Positions 18,420 to 27,500 of a DNA stretch of 64,000 nucleotides are shown piece after piece. The stretch is from Shewanella colwelliana ATCC 39565 (lineage in GTDB: Bacteria > Pseudomonadota > Gammaproteobacteria > Enterobacterales > Shewanellaceae), in contig NZ_JAEC01000004.1 in the NCBI RefSeq assembly GCF_000518705.1, positions 30,275 through 94,274 of the forward strand, given 5' to 3'. The position numbers were made by a program, and so were the translations under genes. The notes under the pieces were generated by a model. That model searched no databases. It had not been told where the DNA came from and saw only the letters and a list, made by a program, of their open reading frames with translations. Each line of letters opens with the position of its first letter. Within the stretch, counting starts at the first letter, position 1.

Positions 18420-20042
18420 TCACACTAAACTGGCAAAAAAACAGCCATAACTATCAAACTGAACTTCACTATTAACCCATCGAGCTTTAGGTAAACCATG
18501 CCCACTCAACAGAGCTTTAACCTTGATCTCTTTCAACGTCAATATTTGTGGTTGCACAGAGAAGTTAAACCCAACCAATATGCGATCGTCAGCAGTACGG
18601 CGCTCAAACAACAACACCTTGTCATTGGCTTCAATAAATTTGATGTCACCAATAATTAATGTTGGATGCTGCTGGCGCCACGCCAATAACTGACGATAAC
18701 AATTTAAGATTGAGTCGGCATCATGCTCCTGCTGCTCAACGGCTAACGGCAAGTGTTTATCACACACTGGCAACCAAGGGCTCGTATCACTAAAGCCAGC
18801 AAATTGAGCTTGGTTGGTCCAAGGCATAGGTGTGCGACAACCATCTCGCCCTTTAAACATCGGCCAGAATGCGATGCCAAAGGGATCTTGAAGTTGCTCA
18901 TACCCTATTTCAACTTCGGTTAACCCCAGTTCTTCACCTTGATAACTGCAAACACTGCCGCGCAGTGAACAAAGCAGCGCATTCAACATTTTTGCCATGT
19001 CACCATTAAAAGCCCCTTTACCCCAACGACTGGCTACACGTTGAACATCATGATTACCTATCGCCCAACAGGGCCAGCCATCGCCAATACTCTGCTCTAA
19101 GGCTTCAACGGTTTGGCGAATATATTGTGGGCTGAAATCATCAGTCAAGAGTTCAAAACTGTAGGCCATATGCAAGCGGCCATTGCCTTGAGTATATTCA
19201 GCCATGGTGGCCAGTGAATCCTCAGATGAGACTTCACCTAAGGTAACAACACCAGGATACTGATCGATCAACTGGCGCAAATCTTCAATAAAACTAACCG
19301 TCTGCGGACGAGTATTATTATAGAAGTGGTATTGGTATGCATACGGGTTATCTTCGCTAAAACCTCGCCCTTGACGCATGTCAGCAGGTTTTGCGGGGTT
19401 ATCTCTGAGCTGCTCATCATGATAGCAAAAGGTGATTGCATCCAGTCGGAAGCCATCTACCCCTTTGTCTAACCAAAACTTGACGTTGTCGAGCACGGCC
19501 GCGCGTACATCGGCATTATGGAAGTTCAGATCCGGCTGGCTAGTCAAAAAGTTATGCAAATAGTATTGCTGACGACGCGGTTCCCACTCCCAGGCGCAGC
19601 CACCAAATATCGCTAGCCAGTTATTCGGCGGTGTGCCGTCTTCTTTGGGATCGGCCCAGACATACCAATCCTGCTTAGGATTTAATTTGTCTTGGCGACT
19701 TTCCACAAACCACTGATGCTGCGATGACGTGTGACTCAACACTTGGTCGATAACGACTTTAATATCTAGGCTGTGTGCTTTGGCGATCAGCTCATCGAAA
19801 TCCGCCATGGTGCCAAATAAGGGGTCAATCGCTCTGTAATCGCTAATGTCGTAACCAAAATCTTTCATTGGCGATTTAAAAAATGGAGATATCCAAATCG
19901 CATCAACATTTAGGCTCGCAATATAGTCTAGTTTGGCGATGATCCCTTGCAGATCACCTACGCCATCGCCATTGGAATCCATAAGGCTACGAGGATAGAT
20001 CTGGTAGATGACTGCACCTCGCCACCAAGAAACTTGATTCAT
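18420..20042 (-). CDS. GH13 alpha-glucosidase / oligo-1,6-glucosidase, cytoplasmic
   Basis: It hydrolyses terminal alpha-glucosyl bonds of malto- or isomalto-oligosaccharides to glucose. The 540-residue chain opens with WWRGAVIYQIYPRSLMDSNGDG, the classic oligo-1,6-glucosidase start with a calcium-loop motif. Catalytic residues are visible: nucleophile Asp in GFRLDAITF (near 199), acid/base Glu in TLGEVSSE (near 268) and Asp in IGNHDVQR (near 330). QPDLNFHN is the alpha-1,4/1,6 specificity segment. No signal peptide is present, so it acts in the cytoplasm on imported sugars. AGGGG upstream picks ATG 20042 over 20060. It is divergent from the TonB receptor, with two operator-like sites between them. 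Confidence 0.92.
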   Translation of the reverse strand: MNQVSWWRGAVIYQIYPRSLMDSNGDGVGDLQGIIAKLDYIASLNVDAIWISPFFKSPMKDFGYDISDYRAIDPLFGTMADFDELIAKAHSLDIKVVIDQVLSHTSSQHQWFVESRQDKLNPKQDWYVWADPKEDGTPPNNWLAIFGGCAWEWEPRRQQYYLHNFLTSQPDLNFHNADVRAAVLDNVKFWLDKGVDGFRLDAITFCYHDEQLRDNPAKPADMRQGRGFSEDNPYAYQYHFYNNTRPQTVSFIEDLRQLIDQYPGVVTLGEVSSEDSLATMAEYTQGNGRLHMAYSFELLTDDFSPQYIRQTVEALEQSIGDGWPCWAIGNHDVQRVASRWGKGAFNGDMAKMLNALLCSLRGSVCSYQGEELGLTEVEIGYEQLQDPFGIAFWPMFKGRDGCRTPMPWTNQAQFAGFSDTSPWLPVCDKHLPLAVEQQEHDADSILNCYRQLLAWRQQHPTLIIGDIKFIEANDKVLLFERRTADDRILVGFNFSVQPQILTLKEIKVKALLSGHGLPKARWVNSEVQFDSYGCFFASLV

Positions 20043-20186
20043 TATTGCCCCTATGCGCATATCGCGTAGCTTTCGCTGTTGGTTAAAGCGCGTTGCGTTA
20101 CGCCAATGTTACCCACAAGTTGTCGATAACTTATGTTATTAGAATGAAACGAGCATACGCATCCACTAAATCGGGTTCAATATCCC

Positions 20187-20200
20187 TGCATACGTATGCA
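20187..20200. promoter_or_regulatory. Probable LacI-family operator 1
   Basis: TGCATACGTATGCA is a perfect 14-base palindrome with a central CpG, the usual LacI-family operator design. It lies 145 bases upstream of the GH13 alpha-glucosidase start, on the far side of the receptor operator. Three related sites occur in the window, all beside starch genes. Confidence 0.75.
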
Positions 20201-20337
20201 TAACTATTCTTGTTAAAACACACCTCAACAGCGATAATAAATAGCTAATAAAAACATTGGTATAAATTATAATTGCCGGTTACTAATTGCAGTGAAAATG
20301 GCCAATATTGATGGATAAAATTACCCCGAGCTCCTTT

Positions 20338-20351
20338 TGAATACGTATGCA
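20338..20351. promoter_or_regulatory. Probable LacI-family operator 2
   Basis: TGAATACGTATGCA, identical over all 14 bases to the site before the GH97 gene at 33616. It lies about 180 bases upstream of the TonB receptor start. Confidence 0.75.
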
Positions 20352-20528
20352 TAATATTGTTTGGTGCTTCGAAGCGGGAGTAGTATCGTCACTGCTACAT
20401 AACAACTTAGAAACAAGTAAAATAACAAGCAACACTCAATCACTCTATTGCTTAACTTTGCCATTAAATGCGACCTTAACGCACAGCGATTGCAAACAGA
20501 CCGGTAGAGTGAAAAAAGGGGAAGATGG

Positions 20529-23357
20529 ATGTTTCAATTTAAACCTAGCCTACTCACACTCGCTATGATTGCGGCCGGCGCCAGTGTGAATGTCTACGCT
20601 GCTGATGCAGAAGATGTCAAAACAGACACAAATGCTACAACACAAGAAGAATCAATTGAAGTAATTGAAGTGCGTGGTTTCCGCACTAGTGTTATTAAAT
20701 CGCTTAATAACAAGCGGTTTTCGGACACAGTATCAGAAACTATCTCAGCCGATGACTTAGGCGCTCTGCCAGATCAGTCTATTGCCGATGCACTGACTCG
20801 CTTACCCGGCGTAACCGCGGTTCGTACCGGTGGACAAGCAAGTGGACTCAATATTCGTGGTCTCGATGGCGACTTCGTTTCAGCCACATTAAATGGCCGT
20901 GAGCAGGTCACTACTGGCGGCAAGCGTTCTATCGAATTTGATCAATACCCTTCTGAACTCATCAACCAAGCTCAAGTTTATAAATCGCCAAAGGCGTCCT
21001 TAATTGAAGGCGGCGTAGCTGGCACGGTTGAGCTTAAAACGGCCGACCCGTTGCAAGCGCCAAATGAACACAACTTTACCGTCAATGCCCGTGGAAGCTT
21101 CAATGACAGAGCCGGCGAAGTCTCTGATGCTGAAGAGTATGGCAACCGCTTAAGCTTTTCTTACCAAGGTAAATTCTTAGAGGAAACTCTTGGGGTTGCT
21201 GTAGGTTACGCCCACCTGTACCAACCGTATGTTGCTAGTCAATTCATTGGTCTCAGATTTAATGATGGAAGCGAAGATCTCGACGGGAATGGTACCTTAG
21301 AGGCAATGAGCGAAGGGCTTGAACTGCAACAAAAAGGTGGCACCGACACCCGCGATGGTTATATGGGAGCCATCCACTGGCAGCCAAATGACAACTGGAG
21401 CATTAAAGGTGACATCTTCCACTCTAAATTCGACTCTGAAAACTTTGCCCGCGGTTTCCGTGTTAAATCGCTGAAAAATGGTCAAATTACAGACCCAATT
21501 ATCAAGGATGGTTCGATGGTTGGGGCGACAATCTCGACTGATGGCACCGATAACTTTGCAATATTTGTGGTCAACGATAATGATTCGAAGTTTTCAGAGC
21601 TCACCTCTGGCGCCTTTAATGTCGAATGGAATAACGGCGATAATATCACTATCTCCGCCGACGTTAGCTATTCGAAAGCGGATGGTGAATTTGTCAATGG
21701 CGGTACTCGCGCCGTAGTTTACGATGATATTGGCAATGAAGTGCGTTCAGCCGAGTCGATGACTTATGAACTCAATAACTTAAACGCCGCAGATATTAGT
21801 TTTTCGAACGATTACACGGATACATCAACTTTAGGTCTTAAAGAAGTTGGTATGTGGCCATACGATCAACAAAACGATCTTATTGCCTACAAACTTGACC
21901 TAAATTATCAGCTCGATAGCAGTTTTATTTCATCGATTGATGTCGGCGTTCGTTATTCCCAGCGTGAATTTAATGCCCAGCGCTCACAAGCAGGCTACGG
22001 TTTTGAATTCGGCCACAACCCAGATAATCAACCTGTGCTAGGATTAACGACTGACATGACCAATGTCGTCAATTTCGGCGGTGATCTGTCTGGCTACCCT
22101 AGTTTCCTCGCCATCGATTTTGATAAAGCTGTTGATCTTGTTAACGCACAGCTTGCGGCAACTGGGCAAGATCCATTTGCACCTACCGCTAACTGGAACA
22201 ACAACTGGACCATGATCCAAAGCGGCTCAGTCAATGAAGACGTATTGGCAGGTTATGTTCAAGCTAACCTTGATTTCGAAATTGGTGATGTCCCTGTAAC
22301 AGGTAACATCGGGGTTCGCGTCGTAAATACCGACCAGTCGAGTAAAGGGCTACAACAAGTTGGTTTTGGCCTAGGTGAAGCGATTGCGGATGATAAAGGG
22401 GTTATTAGTACCGACTATATCCGCAACGAAGTGGGTAAATCTTATACCGATTATTTGCCATCCGTTAACTTGAACTTCCATCTTACTCAAAATGACCAGA
22501 TCCGTTTTGCCGCAGCATCTGTCATGGCACGCCCTCCGATCGACAAACTAAAATCTGGTATGGGTTCTTGGTATGATGACGCATCGACACCTGGTTACAA
22601 AAAGTATAACGCTTGGGGTAACACAAGTCCGCTGCTCGACCCTTTCTATGCCGATCAGTATGACCTGTCCTATGAGCATTATTTTGAAGAATCTGAAGGC
22701 GCGATCGTATTTGCCTTGTTCTATAAAGATATTAAATCGTTTATTAACAACTTTACCATCCAGCCATTTGACTTTGAGGCAGCAGGATTCATCGTTCCCG
22801 ATACCATTATCGACAACGGCGTAGAGTTCCCAGTGGTTAAAGATGAAGGTCAATATCAAACCGCTATCAATAACGATAACGGAGGTTATATCCAAGGTGT
22901 TGAACTTGCTTATACTCAAGTATTTGATTTCTTACCTGGGGCACTAAATGGATTAGGTTTCACGGGCAGTTACTCATACTCAGACAGTGAAGTAGAGTTT
23001 GAAACCGACTTAAGCGGTCAGTCGTTATCGATTCCACTACCAGGCTTATCTGAGCATGTAGTCAACACAACGCTGTTCTACACCTTAGATGGCTTCGATA
23101 CTCGCCTAAGCATGCGTTATCGTAGTGAATATGTATCAGAACAAGTCGCAGTTGAATCTCAACTTGCCTTCTTCGATGCAGAAACTATCTTTGACTACCA
23201 AGCATCTTATGCAATGGATAATGGACTTAAGTTCCTTTTCCAAGTCAATAACCTAACCGATGAGCCTAATAAGACTTACTTTGGTGAACCTCACCAAACA
23301 GGAACGATTCAGAGCTTCGGGCGTCAGTACTTCTTAGGGTTAAGCTATACCATGTAA
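20529..23357 (+). CDS. TonB-dependent outer-membrane receptor, maltodextrin-type by context
   Basis: An outer-membrane transporter energised by TonB/ExbBD. The signal peptide ends near VYA-ADA. A TonB-box-like EVIEVRGFR (about residues 43-51) is followed by the plug domain (SADDLGALPDQSIADALTRLPGV, RTGGQASGLNIRGL) and a long 22-strand-type barrel ending in QYFLGLSYTM. The plug wording is that of the Caulobacter-type TonB receptors often used for sugars. At 942 residues it is of normal length and intact. Its place between GH13 genes and behind an ATACGTAT operator argues for maltodextrin uptake; substrate assignment is inference. A strong terminator follows. Confidence 0.9.
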   Translation: MFQFKPSLLTLAMIAAGASVNVYAADAEDVKTDTNATTQEESIEVIEVRGFRTSVIKSLNNKRFSDTVSETISADDLGALPDQSIADALTRLPGVTAVRTGGQASGLNIRGLDGDFVSATLNGREQVTTGGKRSIEFDQYPSELINQAQVYKSPKASLIEGGVAGTVELKTADPLQAPNEHNFTVNARGSFNDRAGEVSDAEEYGNRLSFSYQGKFLEETLGVAVGYAHLYQPYVASQFIGLRFNDGSEDLDGNGTLEAMSEGLELQQKGGTDTRDGYMGAIHWQPNDNWSIKGDIFHSKFDSENFARGFRVKSLKNGQITDPIIKDGSMVGATISTDGTDNFAIFVVNDNDSKFSELTSGAFNVEWNNGDNITISADVSYSKADGEFVNGGTRAVVYDDIGNEVRSAESMTYELNNLNAADISFSNDYTDTSTLGLKEVGMWPYDQQNDLIAYKLDLNYQLDSSFISSIDVGVRYSQREFNAQRSQAGYGFEFGHNPDNQPVLGLTTDMTNVVNFGGDLSGYPSFLAIDFDKAVDLVNAQLAATGQDPFAPTANWNNNWTMIQSGSVNEDVLAGYVQANLDFEIGDVPVTGNIGVRVVNTDQSSKGLQQVGFGLGEAIADDKGVISTDYIRNEVGKSYTDYLPSVNLNFHLTQNDQIRFAAASVMARPPIDKLKSGMGSWYDDASTPGYKKYNAWGNTSPLLDPFYADQYDLSYEHYFEESEGAIVFALFYKDIKSFINNFTIQPFDFEAAGFIVPDTIIDNGVEFPVVKDEGQYQTAINNDNGGYIQGVELAYTQVFDFLPGALNGLGFTGSYSYSDSEVEFETDLSGQSLSIPLPGLSEHVVNTTLFYTLDGFDTRLSMRYRSEYVSEQVAVESQLAFFDAETIFDYQASYAMDNGLKFLFQVNNLTDEPNKTYFGEPHQTGTIQSFGRQYFLGLSYTM

Positions 23358-23387
23358 TCGCCACCTAGCCTTAAGTATTAGTCAAAA

Positions 23388-23423
23388 AACGCCTGCTTCA
23401 GTTAGCTGAAACAGGCGTTTTTA
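23388..23423 (+). terminator. Terminator after the TonB receptor
   Basis: A 14-base stem with one C-A mismatch (AACGCCTG...CAGGCGTT) around TTAG, ending in TTTTT. It separates the receptor from the two secreted amylase genes, or partly attenuates read-through into them. Confidence 0.85.
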
Positions 23424-23511
23424 TAACAAGAAATGGATGATTTCTTAATCATCCCAAAGCAGCGATAGTTAATTTATTCTTAGATTAAACTGATGGATCA
23501 CAGGAGTTGCA

Positions 23512-25470
23512 ATGTTAAGCCATCCGAGAACAGCTAAACTTTTTCCCCAAAATATCCTAAAACAGCTGCTATTAGGCGTATTAATAACCACGCCATTAAC
23601 AGCCAATGCTATGCCGTTATCCCCTGTTTCGAATAACGACTCGTTCAAGCTAAGAGTCGAGCCCCTTAACTGGTGGGCAGGCATGAAGAATCCTCAGTTG
23701 CAGCTGATGGTACATGGTCAGAGCATTGCTGACAGTAAGGTTAGCATTGAAGCAAAACAGATTAAGGTGTTGGGTGTGCAGCACAGCGATAACAAAAACT
23801 ACCTGTTTATTGATCTCGATACGACCAACGCCCCAGCACAAGCATTCTCTATTACGTTAACTAATATAGATGGCTCCAAGCATACCTTGGCATACCAGCT
23901 AAAGGCTCGCGAGCCCGGCAGTAAACAGCGCCAGGGGTTTTCCAACAAGGATGCTATTTATCTCATTACCCCCGACCGTTTCGCCAATGGCGATCCAAAC
24001 AATGACAACCATCCAAAAATGTTAGAACTGGCCAATCGCGCTGATAAAGACGGTCGCCATGGCGGCGATATTAAGGGAATGATTGATAATCTTGATTACC
24101 TTGAAAATCTTGGTGTAACCCAGTTATGGATCAATCCACTGACCGAAAATAATCAGGCGCAATATTCCTACCATGGCTATTCAGTCACCGACCATTATCA
24201 GATTGATCCCAGGTACGGCACAAACGAGGACTATCGCCAACTGTCACTGCGTGCCCGTGATAAAGGCATTGGCATCATTGCCGATGTAGTCGTCAATCAT
24301 ATCGGCTCTAATCATTGGTGGATGGCTGATCTGCCCAGTAAAGATTGGGTTAACTATCAGCCCAATGACCATAGTGCTAACAAACAGATTGGATTTACCA
24401 GTCATCGCCGCACCACAGTCCAAGACCCCTATGCGGTGAGCAGCGACACACAAGCGTTTACCGACGGCTGGTTTGTCGACACCATGCCAGATCTTAATCA
24501 AAGAAATCCGCTGCTCGCGACTTACCTCATCCAAAATAGTCTCTGGTGGATAGAACACGCTGGGCTTAGCGGTATACGTGAAGACACTTACTCCTACGCA
24601 GATAAAGGCTTTTTAATTAAATGGGCTAAGGCAATCATGGATGAATACCCTAACTTTAACATTGTCGGAGAGGAGTGGACCGCGAACCCCATTACCGTCT
24701 CTTACTGGCAAAAGGGTAAACACAATCAAGATGGCTATCAATCTGAACTGCCAAGCCTCATGGACTTCCCCCTATACGAAACCCTGATTAGTGCCTTGAA
24801 TGAGCCCGAAGGATGGGACACCGGCTTTATTAAACTTTACGAGTTTCTTGGTAACGATGTGGTTTACGCTGACCCCACACAACTGGTGTTATTTGAAGGT
24901 AACCACGATACTAACCGCCTATACAGCCTGTTGGGTGATGATATCGCCCTCACGCAGATGGCGATGGCTTATGTCCTCACCAGTAATCGCATTCCGCAGC
25001 TATTTTATGGAACAGAAATTTTGATGCAAAGTCCAACAAAGGATAGAAATGATGGCGCGGTACGCGCCGATATGCCCGGTGGGTGGCAGGATGATGCTAT
25101 CTCAGCATTTGATAGGAAAGGGCTAATGCAATCACAATTGGCGATGCAGCAGTTCACAAAACGGTTACTCAACTACCGTCGAACGTCAGCAGCGATTATC
25201 GATGGCGGACTGCGTCACTTAGTGCCACAAGATGGCGTTTATCTACAAGTCAGATGCGAAGATAAAGCCTGCGCTAAGGGCGCTAGTCTACTGGTTATTT
25301 ACAACAAAAATGAGACGTCAACTGAAGTGGATCTGGCACGTTTGGGGGAGCTTATCAATACCAGTGCCACAGGTTATAACATTATTACCCAAGCACCACA
25401 GCCTCTAGATCAAGCTATTGTGTTAGCGGGCAAAGGCGTGACCCTCATTGACTTAACAGGAAAGCGCTAA
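23512..25470 (+). CDS. Exported GH13 cyclomaltodextrinase / alpha-amylase-like enzyme
   Basis: It cleaves cyclodextrins or maltodextrins outside the inner membrane. A signal peptide (about residues 1-33, ending TANA) precedes an N-terminal beta-sandwich (PLNWWAGMKNPQLQLMVHG, the cyclomaltodextrinase-N type) and the GH13 barrel from AIYLITPDRFANGDP. Catalytic residues are present: GIREDTYSYAD (nucleophile Asp near 359), VGEEWT (acid/base Glu near 387) and EGNHDTN (Asp near 465). Length is 652 residues. GGAG six bases upstream supports the ATG. It overlaps the next amylase by one base (TAATG), so the pair is translated together. Confidence 0.92.
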   Translation: MLSHPRTAKLFPQNILKQLLLGVLITTPLTANAMPLSPVSNNDSFKLRVEPLNWWAGMKNPQLQLMVHGQSIADSKVSIEAKQIKVLGVQHSDNKNYLFIDLDTTNAPAQAFSITLTNIDGSKHTLAYQLKAREPGSKQRQGFSNKDAIYLITPDRFANGDPNNDNHPKMLELANRADKDGRHGGDIKGMIDNLDYLENLGVTQLWINPLTENNQAQYSYHGYSVTDHYQIDPRYGTNEDYRQLSLRARDKGIGIIADVVVNHIGSNHWWMADLPSKDWVNYQPNDHSANKQIGFTSHRRTTVQDPYAVSSDTQAFTDGWFVDTMPDLNQRNPLLATYLIQNSLWWIEHAGLSGIREDTYSYADKGFLIKWAKAIMDEYPNFNIVGEEWTANPITVSYWQKGKHNQDGYQSELPSLMDFPLYETLISALNEPEGWDTGFIKLYEFLGNDVVYADPTQLVLFEGNHDTNRLYSLLGDDIALTQMAMAYVLTSNRIPQLFYGTEILMQSPTKDRNDGAVRADMPGGWQDDAISAFDRKGLMQSQLAMQQFTKRLLNYRRTSAAIIDGGLRHLVPQDGVYLQVRCEDKACAKGASLLVIYNKNETSTEVDLARLGELINTSATGYNIITQAPQPLDQAIVLAGKGVTLIDLTGKR

Positions 25471-27413
25471 TGACTCTTCAACGCTTTACGCCCCTTATAG
25501 CCTTAGCAGCCATCGCGGGCGCTTGGCTGCCATGTAGCTTAAATGCGGCATCCAAATCTGATCCAAAGCAGGCCTTGGCACCTAGTGCAGACATTACCGC
25601 TGAAAAACCCGTTATCTACCAGGTGTTCCCCCGCCTTTTTGGCAATACCAATACCACCAATAAGCCATGGGGAACCATTGCAGATAATGGCGTGGGTAAG
25701 TTTAGCGACTTCACTCCCCTAGCCCTTGAAAGTATCCACGCCTTAGGCGTTAGCCATATCTGGTATACAGGTGTGCCCCATCATGCTGTGGTCAATGACT
25801 ACAGAGACATAGGGATCAGTCTAGACGACCCCGATGTAGTAAAAGGCAGAGCGGGATCGCCCTACGCGGTTAAAGATTACTACAATGTTAATCCAGACTT
25901 GGCTGACAACCCAGCTAATCGATTAGCTGAGTTTGAGGCCTTAATTGCGCGCACACACCAAGCAGACATGAAAGTCATTATCGATATCGTGCCCAATCAT
26001 GTCGCTCGCCACTACCAATCGCTTGCTAAACCATCTGGGGTGAGCGATTTTGGGGAGCAAGATAATCGCACGGTTCAATACGATAAAAACAACAACTTCT
26101 ATTATGTTGTCGATACCCCGTTTAGCGTCCCCAAATTACAGCAGCCGCCACTTGGTGGCCAACCCCATCCCTTAGTGGATGGCCAGTTTGTTGAGTCGCC
26201 AGCCAAATGGACTGGCAACGGCTCACGTTTGGCCAAACCTGATGCCAATGACTGGTATGAAACAGTAAAAATAAATTATGGCGTGAGACCAGACGGAACA
26301 TTCGATTTCCCGCGTCTTCCCAAAGGCTTTGAAACGAAAACGGCTGCTGAACACTTTATATTCTGGAGTAACATTTCCGCAAGCGAAATCCCAGACTCAT
26401 GGAAGAAGTTCAATCAAATCGTCCAATACTGGTTAGCTAAGGGCGTAGACGGCTTTCGCTATGACATGGCAGAAATGGTACCCGTCGAATTTTGGAGCTA
26501 TCTTAATAGTCAGATAAAACACACTAGCCCTAATGCACTGCTGCTTGCGGAGGTCTACACCCCATCGCGGTACCGAGATTATATTCACTTGGGGAAAATG
26601 GACTATCTGTATGACAAAGTTGGCCTCTATGACACCCTAAAGGCCATTATCCAAGGTCAGCAGTCAACCAGTGCAATCGAAACCGATCGCCTGAATGTTG
26701 TCGATATTGCCTCCCATATGCTGCACTTTTTAGAGAACCATGATGAACAGCGCATAGCCAGCCCTGAATTTGCAGGAGATCCTATTAAAGCACTGCCAGC
26801 AATGGTGGTATCAACGACCTTGAGTAACGCCCCCACCCTAATCTACTTTGGCCAAGAGGTCGGTGAAGATGGCAGCGAAAATGCGGGGTTTGGTCAGCCC
26901 TCAAGGACCAGCATTTTTGATTATGTTGGTGTGCCGGCTCATCAGCGCTACATGAATGATGGCAAATTCGACGGTGGTCAATCCACGTTGAAAGAACGTA
27001 AATTGCGAAAGTACTACGCCAACTTGCTCAACCTATCCCATAATGCCTCTGCGTTAAGGGGCAAATATGCGCTGCTACCACTAAAGCCAGTTAGCGCACA
27101 GCCCAATAATGACCCAGGACAATTTGCACCGCCGCAGCAAAACACCAATGACAAGCTGTTCGCTTTCTCACGATACGATAGTCAGCAGCAACTCATTATC
27201 GCGGTTAACTTCAGCGCAGAACCCCAAAATCTTGATATCCATCTACCTAAATCGCTTATCGCAACGTGGCAACTTCGTCAGCGCAGCTACGAATTAATTG
27301 ATCTGCTCAATATAAGCGCTAAGCAAAATCCCTTAAACCTTAAAGTTACTAATCCATCGCTACCATTGAGCTTGCAACCCTATCAATCGGTGGTGTTATC
27401 CCTGCAACCTTAA
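25470..27413 (+). CDS. Exported GH13 alpha-amylase
   Basis: A second secreted or periplasmic amylase in the same transcript. The signal peptide (MTLQRFTPLIALAAIAGAW...LNAASK) is followed by a GH13 barrel starting VIYQVFPRLFGN. The triad is seen in GFRYDMAEMV (Asp near 332), LLAEVYTP (Glu near 360) and ENHDEQR (Asp near 424). GQPSRTSIFDYVGVPAHQR and a C-terminal beta domain complete 647 residues. The ATG shares bases with the stop of the upstream gene. The domain layout resembles amylases found beside SusB-type enzymes in Bacteroidetes and Shewanella sugar loci; precise substrate is not readable. Confidence 0.9.
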   Translation: MTLQRFTPLIALAAIAGAWLPCSLNAASKSDPKQALAPSADITAEKPVIYQVFPRLFGNTNTTNKPWGTIADNGVGKFSDFTPLALESIHALGVSHIWYTGVPHHAVVNDYRDIGISLDDPDVVKGRAGSPYAVKDYYNVNPDLADNPANRLAEFEALIARTHQADMKVIIDIVPNHVARHYQSLAKPSGVSDFGEQDNRTVQYDKNNNFYYVVDTPFSVPKLQQPPLGGQPHPLVDGQFVESPAKWTGNGSRLAKPDANDWYETVKINYGVRPDGTFDFPRLPKGFETKTAAEHFIFWSNISASEIPDSWKKFNQIVQYWLAKGVDGFRYDMAEMVPVEFWSYLNSQIKHTSPNALLLAEVYTPSRYRDYIHLGKMDYLYDKVGLYDTLKAIIQGQQSTSAIETDRLNVVDIASHMLHFLENHDEQRIASPEFAGDPIKALPAMVVSTTLSNAPTLIYFGQEVGEDGSENAGFGQPSRTSIFDYVGVPAHQRYMNDGKFDGGQSTLKERKLRKYYANLLNLSHNASALRGKYALLPLKPVSAQPNNDPGQFAPPQQNTNDKLFAFSRYDSQQQLIIAVNFSAEPQNLDIHLPKSLIATWQLRQRSYELIDLLNISAKQNPLNLKVTNPSLPLSLQPYQSVVLSLQP

Positions 27414-27450
27414 GCAATGAGGTTGAATTAAAAGTCCGTTCCTTAAACAC

Positions 27451-27484
27451 AAAAACCCCATTATTAACAAATAATGGGGTTTTT
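27451..27484. terminator. Bidirectional terminator between the amylase and rhlE
   Basis: A perfect 15-base stem, AAAAACCCCATTATT with AATAATGGGGTTTTT, and an AACA loop. A- and T-rich ends on both sides let it serve the rightward amylase operon and the leftward rhlE gene. Confidence 0.9.
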
Positions 27485-27500
27485 ACTTTTGGGAACCAGC

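Larger units (their letters stand above)
20043..20528. promoter_or_regulatory. Divergent control region between GH13 alpha-glucosidase and the TonB receptor
   Basis: Nearly 490 bases without a credible gene. It carries two palindromic ATACGTAT sites (listed separately) and a TATAAT hexamer at 20268-20273 suited to a promoter. The short frame 20347-20568 lies across an operator and the receptor start and is not believed. Confidence 0.55.

Noticed and set aside
20347..20568. 73-codon plus-strand frame before the TonB receptor
   Set aside because: It starts inside operator 2 and overlaps the receptor start in another frame; no ribosome site.
25020..25110. Missing catalytic residue in the first amylase
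   Set aside because: On re-reading, Asp, Glu and Asp are all present in GIREDTYSYAD, VGEEWT and EGNHDTN.
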